NCBI GenBank assembly: GCA_947367285.1
Contig: CANBDB010000054.1
Location: 1-9,616 of the forward strand
Source of the DNA: an uncultured Clostridia bacterium
Lineage (GTDB): Bacteria; Bacillota; Clostridia; Oscillospirales; CAG-272
Direction: 5' to 3'
DNA length: 9,616 nt
Shown here: positions 1-7,421 of the stretch, in pieces
Layout of the letters: every line of letters begins with the position of its first letter
Numbering within the stretch: the stretch's first letter is position 1
Made by a program: the position numbers and the translations under genes
The notes under the pieces: generated by a model
What the model was told of the DNA's origin: nothing
Seen by the model: the letters and a program-made list of their open reading frames with translations, nothing else
The model's database searches: none

Positions 1-22
1 CCCCCCCCCCCCCCCCCCCTGC
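1..22. other. Poly-C sequencing artefact at the contig end
   Basis: The window opens with 19 consecutive C residues and a short TGC, then runs straight into an adapter. Read on the other strand this is a poly-G tail, which two-colour Illumina instruments produce when no signal is left beyond the end of the library molecule. It is not genomic sequence and should be trimmed. Confidence 0.95.
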
Positions 23-92
23 ACTGCTCCGGCGCCCCCCGCGATCTACACCTATTAAGTCGTCGGCAGCGTCAGATGTGTATAAGAGACAG
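23..92 (+). other. Illumina P5 + i5 index + Nextera read-1 adapter (contamination)
   Basis: Bases 23-51 align without gaps to the 29-nt Illumina P5 oligonucleotide, except that six A positions (24, 27, 29, 35, 38, 42) read as C. Bases 52-59 (CTATTAAG) are an 8-nt i5 index, which I recall as Nextera XT S518. Bases 60-73 are the Nextera read-1 overhang (TCGTCGGCAGCGTC). Bases 74-92 are the 19-bp hyperactive Tn5 mosaic end (AGATGTGTATAAGAGACAG). Seen from the minus strand the P5 errors are T to G, as expected when signal fades in a read passing through a short insert. Native DNA therefore begins at base 93. The mosaic end here is a library reagent and not a transposon of the organism. Confidence 0.97.
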
Positions 93-2623
93 TAAATAGC
101 CTTAGCAGAGTTTGTATAAACGATTTTAACTTCACCTGTAAGAGCAGAGCTACATTCAAATGTATATTCTGTAGCACTATTAGTTAAAGTTGTAGAATCG
201 CCTACTTTTACATCACCAACGTATACTTCGAAGGAACCATTAATATCCTTAGCTCCGGATGTGTTGATAACGATTTTAGTTACATTTGTGAAAGATTCGG
301 ATACCAAAGTCATAGATGTAAGATGATCCTTAGCCTTACCAAATTGGAATCCTCTTGCAGTATTAGAATCAGTATCAAATCCAAAATATGCATCAGCACC
401 GCTGGATGTTACAGTGGTAAGAGTCCAATTCTTTCCGCCAAGAGAAACTGTGCCGTCTGCTGTGAATACACCGGATACGAATGTATAGGAGTAACCATTA
501 GCAGGAGTAGAAGGTGTTTCGCCACCTTCTTCAGGCTGCTCAGTGCCTTCGGGAAGCACGATCTCAACGAGTGTGCAGCCTTCAAGCTCATAAGTACCCT
601 TGTAATTCTTAAGAGTAGTAGCTGTTACTGTGATAGTAGCACCAACAACGAATCTATTGTCCTTCAACTTGAAGCAATAAACAGGTTTGCTTTCAAATCC
701 TTCAATTACGATTGTAGGATTATTATAGCTATCAAGTGCTGTAATTTCACCTGTAAGAGTGAAGGAACCAGCAAGTGTTTCACCATCAGAAAGAGCATAA
801 AGAGCATTAAGGATTTCTTCTACAGTTGTAGGAGCGGAGGGTGTCTCACCGCCGCCTTCGCCAGGCTGTTCGGGTGTCTCACCGCCGCCCTCACCGGGCT
901 GGTCGGGAGTCTCAGTGCTTCCAGTAACATTAAGAAGAACTGCATTTGTGATTTCAAATGTAACTTCACCGCTTTTGTTTACATAGTGGCAAAGCTTACC
1001 CTGAAGGTAAATAACATCGCCTTCCTTGATAGGTGTACCAAGGAAACCATCCTTTTCACCGTATCTGCCGCCTTCAGCGTCATAGATACCGTAAACTACG
1101 ATGGAGTTAGTTCCGTCTGTAAGATAGAAGTTGCAGTAGTCAGAGTTGTAGATTTCACCAACTGTACCAACAAAGTAGAACTTGTCAGTAGATGTAGCAC
1201 CAGCCTCAAGCTTGCCTGTTTCTGTTACTGCAAATTCCGTGTCTTTCCAGTCAATTGTGTTCTTGTCAATTTTAAGCGTAAATGTCTTTGTATCTGTAAC
1301 TACATCATCGCCCTCTCCGTGTGTAAGAGTAGCAGTAAGTGTAAGTGTGACTACTTCTTCACCAAGAGTAACAGCAAGTTTACCGTCTTCAGTTATTGTA
1401 AAGTTTTCGTTGTCAACTGTCCAAGAAATAACAACGTCAGTAGCAGTTGTACCAGCGAGGGGAAGAGAAATCGTAGAATCCTCATAAACAATATCTACGG
1501 GAAGTTTAAGATTGCCCTTTTCAAGTTCAACCTTTTCAGCAGGTGTTCTTTCAGGAGCAACAAAGTTGTTGAATGCATCTGCAGAAACGGGTGTAAGATA
1601 GAATACACCGTTATATAATGTTACAAGTCCTGTAACATCAGCTGTGTTACCAAAGTTTGCTGCATGTGCTGCAATAAGGTCAAGAGTATCCTGCTTTGTG
1701 CAAGGATTGTTAGAAGAAGAAACTCTAAGGTAAACCTTGTGTTCACCAATTGTGAAGTAGTAGTAGCCGTTGTCACCAACTTCAGCAATTGTTACACCCT
1801 TGATTGTTACAAGGAAAGACTGAGCATAAACAAGTGCTTCATCCTTAAGTGATTCAGCAGCGAGAAGCTTACTTGTATAATCTACGGGAGCAACAGGGTT
1901 GAGTGTTTCATCAAGAACCTTAACAGAAACGTCGATAAGCTCATATGTACCGTTATAGAGATCTTTCTTACCGGTAATCTGAACCTTCATACCAACCTGA
2001 AGATTTGCAACTTGTTCATCCTTAAGGTTGTATGCATAATAACCGCCATCAGCATCCTGGAAGAATACGTTATTAGCGGACCAGCCTTCGCTCTTTCTTG
2101 TAATGCCGGTAATAATACCCTCGTGTGTGAGAAGCGTTCCATTTTCAGCTTCAACGTATTCCTTATAGGTGTTGATTGCCATTGCAGGAACCTTAAGGTT
2201 GAAAAGCACGTATGTTGTAGAACCGTCGGGAGCAGTGATGAGTGCTCTAAGTGTGTATGTGATGTCTGCTTCGCCAGTTTCAGGTCTTTCAGGAACGTGA
2301 ACTGTAGCTGTGTTTTCAGCTGTATTTACATCGTTCTCGTCAACAGGAACATAGTCCTTAACCTGAACGTTAACGTTATCTGTATTCCATTCAATTGTAT
2401 ATGTGCCGTCCTTGAGAGGAAGAACCTTTGTCAAGTTGTAGTTATCAATTGTGTTGGGAACAGGATTGTCTTTTGTAGCTACGAGTGCAGGATAAAGCTC
2501 AACTACAGCGCCTTTAGCATTATCCAAGTCGTAGGAGGGTGCTTTGTCCCAGGGGAACTCACAAGCTGTGAGTGCCGCTACGGAAAGAATCAAGATGAGT
2601 ACAAGACTTAAAATTCTTTTCAT
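93..2623 (-). CDS. Large multidomain surface lipoprotein with OB-fold-like and Ig-like modules, 3' end missing
   Basis: The frame is open from ATG 2623 to the adapter junction, giving 843 native codons with no stop, so the C-terminus is missing. The AAGGAG site (2629-2634) is 5 nt from the start. Residues 1-20 are a signal peptide and L18-T-A-C21 is a lipobox, so the protein should be lipid-anchored outside the membrane. By eye the domains are: an Ig-like region at about 56-147; OB-fold-like domains at about 150-235 and 255-355; an atrophied bacterial Ig-like domain at about 368-454 (LPLAG, ISW, VTLTLTATL, TKTFTLKI); an OB-like domain at about 457-568; a Gly/Glu/Pro linker with an 11-residue repeat at about 572-596; an OB-like domain at about 598-690; a short linker; and a beta-sandwich-like region from about 709 to the end. 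No catalytic motif is visible in the surviving part. The OB-like modules resemble those of the neighbouring nuclease lipoprotein. It may bind nucleic acid or glycan, and a catalytic domain could lie in the missing part. Function is unknown; domain calls are pattern-based. Confidence 0.88.
841..906 (-). repeat. 33-bp tandem repeat encoding a Gly/Glu/Pro linker
   Basis: Two adjacent 33-bp units (841-873 and 874-906) share the run GTGTCTCACCGCCGCC and differ at a few positions further on. On the minus strand they encode an 11-residue unit of the type QPGEGGGETPE inside the large lipoprotein, joining the third and fourth OB-like domains. A shorter, diverged relative (QPEEGGETP) is encoded at about 511-540, between the fourth OB-like domain and the C-terminal beta-sandwich. 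These are flexible inter-domain linkers. Confidence 0.85.
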
Positions 2624-2628
2624 AATAA

Positions 2629-2634
2629 CTCCTT
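2629..2634 (-). promoter_or_regulatory. Ribosome binding site of the large lipoprotein gene
   Basis: AAGGAG on the minus strand, 5 nt before ATG 2623. It fixes the start of a gene that runs off the contig. It lies in the 28-bp gap after the nuclease lipoprotein, which holds no terminator-like hairpin. Confidence 0.8.
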
Positions 2635-2651
2635 TTTAAGTTAAAAATGTT

Positions 2652-4001
2652 TTATTTTACAACAACGTCATTAACATTGATCAATTTGATCTGGTAATTT
2701 CCGTTGTAGTAAGCTACGAGACCCTTTACGTCAATAGTTTTGCCTTCAAAGTAATCAGCAGTGATGAGATTACCGTCGGCATCACGGAGAACCTCAGTTC
2801 TAACGGTAATTTCATAACCATCAGCCTCGCAGGTAAGGGTCATAGCGCCCTTGCTACTGCTATCGGGGTTGTTGGTAGTATAAACGTCAGTAACCTTAAG
2901 ACCCTTCATTTCGATTGCCGTATTGAGAGCGAGCTCTGCATAAGAGTATTCTGTAAGAACCTCTTCTCCCTCATCATTGGTAAGGTAAAGCTCTACCTTG
3001 CCAACGCAGAACTCTTCGGGAGTAGTTAATTGATAAACGATTTCGTGTCCTGTTTCGAGAACCTCAATGTATTTTGACTTATCAGTAGCAAATGCACTGT
3101 ATTTCAAGTCAGAGATCTGATATGTGTCGCCGGCTTCATAATACTGAACAGTTCCGACGATCTTCATAAGGTTACCGAGGACGAGCTGGTCCATACCGTT
3201 GAAGTTGTAACCGTAATACGCACCGATAGCGTGGTACATACCGGTTTCTTCAGAGTAGGCCTGAAGATATATTGAGTTATTAAACTCTCTGGTAATGACT
3301 GCTTCAAATACAACCTTTTTGCCATTATATTTAGCAGGGTTGGCTGCAAGCTCCTTAAGGTCAACAACGATTGCATCGCCCAAGTAGAAATCGGGGTCAA
3401 CTTCATCGGAATGAACATAGAGCTTATAAGCTCTTGCCTGCATAAATGCATCAAAGCAATATGTTCCGTAAACGTTATCAGTACCTTTGGACTTAGCAAG
3501 ACCCAACTGGAGCAATTCAAGGTTGAGCAAGCTGTAATCTGACATTTCAGCGGTCTTATACCAAACCCAAACCATGTATCTTGAACCGGTTGAGTCAGGA
3601 TTCCACTTATTAGTGTCACTTTCTACAATAATAGATGTAGCATTTGTAAGCTTTTCTTTTGTGTAAGCAGAAGCTTTCTTACCCCATTTTTCGATCTGAC
3701 CCGTAGACTCGGGAGTATCTACGCCGAGATATCTCGCCTTGAGAATCTTAGAGCCGTCAACCGCTGTTTGGAGGTTAAAGTGCGTTGTATCTCCGTCTAT
3801 ATGCTGATGGAGAGTAACCTCTTGTTTAACTCTGTTTGAGTTGGGATTATATTTTACCTGAGAAACATAATCAACCCACTCGGGGAGCTGATTGCCCCCC
3901 GTAGTGGTTTTTCCGCCGCCAAAAATATCGCAAGCTGTAAAACAAGAAGCAAGAATACAGAGAAGAAGAACAACGCTAAATATTCTTATACTTGTTTTCA
4001 T
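2652..4001 (-). CDS. Thermonuclease (SNase)-family surface lipoprotein with OB-fold-like C-terminal domains
   Basis: This 449-residue protein is predicted to cut DNA or RNA outside the cell by Ca2+-dependent phosphodiester hydrolysis. The N-terminus is a lipoprotein signal; LASC (C20) is the likely lipobox, with FTAC (C24) as an alternative. The SNase domain is at about 58-200. It has DGDT at 69-72, R90 followed by VDTPE at 94-98, R141 in the TGSRYMVWVW stretch, and a LLNLELLQLGLA segment at 158-169. These match the nuclease A residues D21, R35, D40/T41, E43 and R87, so the active site looks intact. Two OB-fold-like regions follow at about 212-301 and 327-448, ending in a GLVAYYNGNYQIKL strand like those in the next gene. 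Domestic SNases are about 150-180 residues, so the extra 250 residues are accessory. B. subtilis YhcR is a known surface nuclease combining SNase and OB domains. It sits 39 bp after the binding-protein gene. The best Shine-Dalgarno (GAAGG) is 15 nt from the ATG, which is long. Confidence 0.92.
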   Translation of the reverse strand: MKTSIRIFSVVLLLCILASCFTACDIFGGGKTTTGGNQLPEWVDYVSQVKYNPNSNRVKQEVTLHQHIDGDTTHFNLQTAVDGSKILKARYLGVDTPESTGQIEKWGKKASAYTKEKLTNATSIIVESDTNKWNPDSTGSRYMVWVWYKTAEMSDYSLLNLELLQLGLAKSKGTDNVYGTYCFDAFMQARAYKLYVHSDEVDPDFYLGDAIVVDLKELAANPAKYNGKKVVFEAVITREFNNSIYLQAYSEETGMYHAIGAYYGYNFNGMDQLVLGNLMKIVGTVQYYEAGDTYQISDLKYSAFATDKSKYIEVLETGHEIVYQLTTPEEFCVGKVELYLTNDEGEEVLTEYSYAELALNTAIEMKGLKVTDVYTTNNPDSSSKGAMTLTCEADGYEITVRTEVLRDADGNLITADYFEGKTIDVKGLVAYYNGNYQIKLINVNDVVVK

Positions 4002-4016
4002 AGAATGAATAGTAAA

Positions 4017-4021
4017 CCTTC
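4017..4021 (-). promoter_or_regulatory. Weak, distant ribosome binding site of the nuclease gene
   Basis: GAAGG on the minus strand is the only Shine-Dalgarno-like site before ATG 4001, at 15 nt. An in-frame ATT codon three codons upstream of the ATG would be 6 nt from it, but ATT starts are very rare. The ATG is kept. Translation may be inefficient, or partly dependent on ribosomes arriving from the binding-protein gene. Confidence 0.4.
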
Positions 4022-4040
4022 TAAATTAGATAATTAGAGA

Positions 4041-5435
4041 TTAAAGCTGGCTTTCGCACTCGTTGATAGCATTCTTAAATGCTTCGTCAATGAGCTTATC
4101 GATTGTGCCTGCATTCTTGTGTGTTGTGTAGTTTTCCATGCAGTACTTCATAAGAGCACCAACCTGGTCACGAGCTGTGGAGGAACCGTTGAATGCGGGA
4201 GAAGTGTAGTAGTACTTTTCCTGCTCCAAGCAAACCTTCATAGAAAGATAAGCGATATTGTCACCGCCGTTAGCGTTGTCGAGCTTTTCCTTGAAGGTGG
4301 AAATCTCAGTTACAGACTTAAGAACGGGAACGTAACCGGAAGCGTTTGCAAATTCAGCCTGAAGCTCAACGTCAGTTGTGAGGAATCTCATAAGAAGCCA
4401 AGCTGCGATGTTTTCCTGTGTATCGCCTGTGTCAAGCAATACGAGAGAGGGACCCTGAGAGATAACCTTGGGGTTCTTTGCGTCAACCTGAGGAATAGAA
4501 GTGATACCTACTTCGAAGGGATATGCGCCGTCTACCTTATCAGGTCTCTGGTGTGTAGCACCTGCAGAAGAACCGATGGACATATAGGACTTAGGAAGAG
4601 TAGGATCCTGGTTTACGAAAAGGCTGGATGTATAACCACCATTAAGCTCCTGAGTTGTCATAAGACCTTCGGAGTGCCATCTAGCGAATCTTTCAACGAA
4701 AGCTCTGTTTGTTTCATTGTCGAAGAGGTAGTGGTTACCTGTAGCGGATGTGTAACCGGATTTGTACTGTTCTGTCATAGTGATGAACCAGTTAGCTTCG
4801 GAGTCGTAACCGAGAGGAATGCAGTTGGGATCGATTGCCTTGATCTGGCGGCAAACCTCTTCCATTTCGTCCCAAGTTGTGGGAACCTTAAGGCCGTGCT
4901 CTGCAAAGAATGTCTTGTTGTAGTAAAGAACCTCAGTGGACTTAGAGAAGGGGAGTGTGTACATAAAGCCGTCACCAAACTGCTTACCTTCGTTGTAGAA
5001 GCCTTCGATGAAGTCAGCCTTTTGAGCATCTGTGAGACCGTACTCAGCATGGTCGATGAACTGGTCAAGAGTGATAACCTTACCGGATCTGTTGTACATA
5101 GCAACGTGGTCGGGGTAGCAGTAAGCAAGGTTAGGATGAGCACCTACTGTAAGCTCTGTCTTGATAGTGTCACGAACTGTGTCGTAGTCACCGGGCTGCT
5201 CGTGGATAACTGTGATGTTGGGATACATCTCCATAAATCTTTCGATAGCAGCGTCTGCTACGGGAGCAAGAGTTGTAGTACCCATTGTGCTGTAGAATGT
5301 GATTGTTACTTCTGCGTTAGGATCAAAAGTAGCATCGCCAAGCTGCCAGCCGGGTGCTGTCTTACCACATGCAACAAGTGCACTCAAGCTGAATACCATT
5401 GTAAGCACGAGGAGGAGAGAGAAAATTCTTTTCAT
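4041..5435 (-). CDS. ABC transporter substrate-binding lipoprotein, UgpB-like (family 1)
   Basis: This 464-residue extracellular receptor should deliver its ligand to the two permeases encoded just upstream. Residues 1-22 are a signal peptide with lipobox L20-V-A-C23. UgpB-like features are LPFSKSTEVLYYNK at 161-174 followed by a hydrophobic/PTTWDEM stretch, an SIGSSAG loop at 286-292, ISQGPSLVLL at 325-334, SGYVPV at 366-371, and STARDQV at 419-425, where R422 may match the conserved C-terminal arginine of UgpB. The length fits the family (about 430-470). UgpB binds glycerol-3-phosphate and related diesters, but this family also binds many sugars, so a phosphorylated ligand is only a hypothesis. 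The start is set at ATG 5435: the longer frame begins with a TTG at 5456 that directly abuts the AAAGGA site, and the usual lipoprotein N-terminus begins MKRIFS. Confidence 0.93.
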   Translation of the reverse strand: MKRIFSLLLVLTMVFSLSALVACGKTAPGWQLGDATFDPNAEVTITFYSTMGTTTLAPVADAAIERFMEMYPNITVIHEQPGDYDTVRDTIKTELTVGAHPNLAYCYPDHVAMYNRSGKVITLDQFIDHAEYGLTDAQKADFIEGFYNEGKQFGDGFMYTLPFSKSTEVLYYNKTFFAEHGLKVPTTWDEMEEVCRQIKAIDPNCIPLGYDSEANWFITMTEQYKSGYTSATGNHYLFDNETNRAFVERFARWHSEGLMTTQELNGGYTSSLFVNQDPTLPKSYMSIGSSAGATHQRPDKVDGAYPFEVGITSIPQVDAKNPKVISQGPSLVLLDTGDTQENIAAWLLMRFLTTDVELQAEFANASGYVPVLKSVTEISTFKEKLDNANGGDNIAYLSMKVCLEQEKYYYTSPAFNGSSTARDQVGALMKYCMENYTTHKNAGTIDKLIDEAFKNAINECESQL

Positions 5436-5447
5436 TGGTTTTGTCCG

Positions 5448-5453
5448 TCCTTT
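5448..5453 (-). promoter_or_regulatory. Ribosome binding site deciding the binding-protein start
   Basis: AAAGGA on the minus strand, 12 nt from ATG 5435 and directly after the TTG at 5454-5456 that would begin the longest frame. Because the site would lie inside that longer reading, the ATG is preferred. The spacing is longer than usual. Confidence 0.6.
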
Positions 5454-5474
5454 CAAAAATTGAAAATATATTTA

Positions 5475-5495
5475 TTATTGCCTATCGGCTAATAA
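5475..5495 (-). other. Small intergenic hairpin before the binding-protein gene
   Basis: On the minus strand TTATT-A-GCC, loop GATA, then GGC-AATAA form an 8-bp stem with one bulged A, inside the 71-bp gap between the second permease and the binding protein. This is the longest gap in the operon. Only three G-C pairs support the stem and no clean U-run follows, so it is a poor terminator. It could act in mRNA processing or stability, allowing more binding protein than membrane components, as is common in such operons. Confidence 0.3.
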
Positions 5496-5506
5496 CCTAT
5501 AAATTA

Positions 5507-6451
5507 TTATCCCTTAATACCGCTTCTGGAAACACCCTTCATGATATACTTTCTAAAGAAGAGGAATACCATAAAGAGGGGAATGGAAACCATGGCAACT
5601 GCAGCCATCTGCAAGGGGTAGTTAACCATATCCACGGCGCCTGCTACAGAGTAGTCACCTTCACGGATACCGTTAGTAACAAGCAAATAATCCTTATCCT
5701 TGATAACGAGGTTGGGCCATACGTATGTGTTCCATGCGCCCATCATCTTAAGGATTGTGATGGAAATGATAGTTGGGAATGCCAAGGGTATCATTACTTT
5801 CCAAAGATACTTGAAGTCGCTGACACCGTCAACCTTAGCAGCGAGATAAAGCTCGTTGGGGATCTGTAAGAAATTCTGCTTTAACAAATAAATGTAGAAT
5901 GTACTTACAAGGAAGGGTACAATAAGGATAGTGAAGCCCCATTTGCTTGTATCACCCCAACCAAAGTAGAAGGTTGTCTGATAGTTGGTAATAGTGAAAA
6001 GCTCACCGGGGATCATCATTGTAGCAAGAAGACCTGCAAAAAGCGCATCTCTGCCTTTAAATTCAAGTCTTGCAAAAGCAAATGCGGAAAGAATGGTGAT
6101 AATCAGAGAAAGGAGTGTAGAAACAACACCAACATAAACGGTATTGCCAAAAACCCTCTCAAGATTTGCTCTTTCCAATGCCACAGCATAGTTTTCAAAA
6201 TGAATTACTTGAGGCCAAAGAGTGGGTACGGCGAGATTATATTCCTGCCAGCTTTTAAGAGATGAAATAATCATCCAATAAAAGGGAAAAAGAACTATAA
6301 ATGCCATCAAAATCAAGAATGCATAAACTGCGATATAACCAAGAACCTTCATAATTTTGGCGGTTTTATTGACCTGGTTCATATCCTTCTCCTTCATTAC
6401 GTGAAGGGCAGTTTCGCGATTGGCGGTAACATTATTAATATTATTGCTCAT
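5507..6451 (-). CDS. ABC transporter permease, UgpE/MalG type
   Basis: This 314-residue inner-membrane protein is one half of the translocation channel and pairs with the permease encoded upstream. After a hydrophilic N-terminus of about 35 residues, about six hydrophobic segments follow, near 37-61, 104-127, 137-157, 172-191, 222-240 and 281-299. The EAA loop that contacts the ATPase is at about 199-226 (NELYLAAKVDG...IPLAFP). The C-terminal KGVSRSGIKG is typical of UgpE-like subunits. The start is placed at ATG 6451, behind a strong GGAGGT 7 nt away. The longer version from ATG 6466 has no Shine-Dalgarno and contains this one within its first codons. The gap to the preceding permease is then 14 bp. 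Substrate cannot be read from the permease. Confidence 0.94.
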   Translation of the reverse strand: MSNNINNVTANRETALHVMKEKDMNQVNKTAKIMKVLGYIAVYAFLILMAFIVLFPFYWMIISSLKSWQEYNLAVPTLWPQVIHFENYAVALERANLERVFGNTVYVGVVSTLLSLIITILSAFAFARLEFKGRDALFAGLLATMMIPGELFTITNYQTTFYFGWGDTSKWGFTILIVPFLVSTFYIYLLKQNFLQIPNELYLAAKVDGVSDFKYLWKVMIPLAFPTIISITILKMMGAWNTYVWPNLVIKDKDYLLVTNGIREGDYSVAGAVDMVNYPLQMAAVAMVSIPLFMVFLFFRKYIMKGVSRSGIKG

Positions 6452-6458
6452 TTTAGTT

Positions 6459-6464
6459 ACCTCC
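6459..6464 (-). promoter_or_regulatory. Ribosome binding site deciding the second permease start
   Basis: GGAGGT on the minus strand, 7 nt before ATG 6451. The alternative ATG at 6466 overlaps the stop codon of the previous gene (TAATG arrangement) but has no upstream Shine-Dalgarno, so 6451 is preferred. Confidence 0.8.
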
Positions 6465-6465
6465 A

Positions 6466-7404
6466 TTAATAATATGTCGTCTTTTTACTGATCGCAAGGT
6501 TGATCATCGTGATAACGAAGATGATTGCAAACAGTATAAGAGCCGCGGCAGATGCTACACCGGTATTACTGTTAGTGATAGAGGTATAGATCAAACCAAC
6601 CATAGTATTTAATTGACCTGTACGAGCCATTGCATCGTCAAATATACCTACTACGCTGGAATATTCCTTGAATCCACCAATGAAGCCTGTAATAACAACG
6701 TAGGTAATCATAGGAGAAAGAAGGGGAATTGTAATTCTAACGAAGGTACGAACCTTACCTGTACCGTCAATCTTAGCAGCATCGTAGTACTGCTTGTTTA
6801 CACTCTGCAATGCACCGAGAAGAATAAGGATCTTGAACGGAAGAGCATTCCAAATGATGTAAATCATTACAACGATCAATTTAGTCTCATATGTGGAGCC
6901 TGCATTGATCCAGTTAATTGGATCACCGCCGAACATCATAATGATGTTGTTGATGATGCCGTATGTGGATATTACAGGGTTTTCAGCAGCTGTGGTACCA
7001 ACGATATTGAACATTGCTGCGAAAACCATACCAATTGCAAGTGAGTTTGTTACGTAGGGAAGGAAATAAATCGTTTGCAAAAATCTCTGCAAGGGCTTAA
7101 TAGAGTTAAGGCATACGGAAATAATGAGAGCAAGGAGTGTTGAGATCAAAACAGTGGGGATGCAAAGAATAAGAGTATTCTGCAATGCACTCCAGAATTT
7201 TGAATAATTCAAAACTCGTTCAAAATTTCCAAGTCCTATAGGGAAGCCCCATCTACCGAGTCTTAAAGCATCCATTTCGTTGTAACCTTCCTGGAAAGCC
7301 ATTATCGATGTGTTGAGAATAGGCCAAACAGTAAAGATTGCCAACAAAATGAGAGCGGGAGCAAGGTAGAGCCACGCTTTCCATTGTTGTTTACTATCTA
7401 CCAT
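6466..7404 (-). CDS. ABC transporter permease, UgpA/MalF type
   Basis: This 312-residue inner-membrane protein is the first channel subunit of the importer. It has a short cytoplasmic N-terminus (MVDSKQQWKAW) and hydrophobic segments at about 12-30, 77-98, 112-134, 175-199, 229-245 and 285-305. The EAA loop is at about 206-231 (QYYDAAKIDGTGK...RITIPLLSP). Length and the lack of a long MalF-like periplasmic insert fit the UgpA branch. AAGGAG lies 7 nt before the ATG. It follows the ATPase gene by 17 bp and precedes the partner permease by 14 bp, so the subunits are almost certainly co-translated from one mRNA. Confidence 0.94.
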   Translation of the reverse strand: MVDSKQQWKAWLYLAPALILLAIFTVWPILNTSIMAFQEGYNEMDALRLGRWGFPIGLGNFERVLNYSKFWSALQNTLILCIPTVLISTLLALIISVCLNSIKPLQRFLQTIYFLPYVTNSLAIGMVFAAMFNIVGTTAAENPVISTYGIINNIIMMFGGDPINWINAGSTYETKLIVVMIYIIWNALPFKILILLGALQSVNKQYYDAAKIDGTGKVRTFVRITIPLLSPMITYVVITGFIGGFKEYSSVVGIFDDAMARTGQLNTMVGLIYTSITNSNTGVASAAALILFAIIFVITMINLAISKKTTYY

Positions 7405-7421
7405 AATAATTCTCCTTCAAA

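Noticed and set aside
74..92. Tn5 mosaic end as evidence of a native transposon
   Set aside because: It is joined directly to the Illumina Nextera read-1 overhang, an index and P5, so it comes from the library reagent.
323..1618. 431-codon open frame on the plus strand
   Set aside because: It lies opposite the large lipoprotein gene, which has a signal peptide, a Shine-Dalgarno and recognisable domains. The plus-strand product is Cys- and Ser-rich with no family resemblance, as expected from reading Thr and Val codons backwards.
2624..2651. Terminator between the nuclease and the large lipoprotein
   Set aside because: The 28-bp gap is AT-rich with A/T runs but has no inverted repeat able to form a stem.
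5436..5456. Seven-residue N-terminal extension of the binding protein from a TTG codon
   Set aside because: The AAAGGA site would lie inside the extension, and the signal peptide starts naturally at the internal ATG 5435.
4119..5492. 457-codon open frame on the plus strand
   Set aside because: It is antisense to the clear UgpB-like binding protein. The product is rich in Cys, Val and Ser, has no motif and has no ribosome binding site support; it is kept open by codon choice on the other strand.
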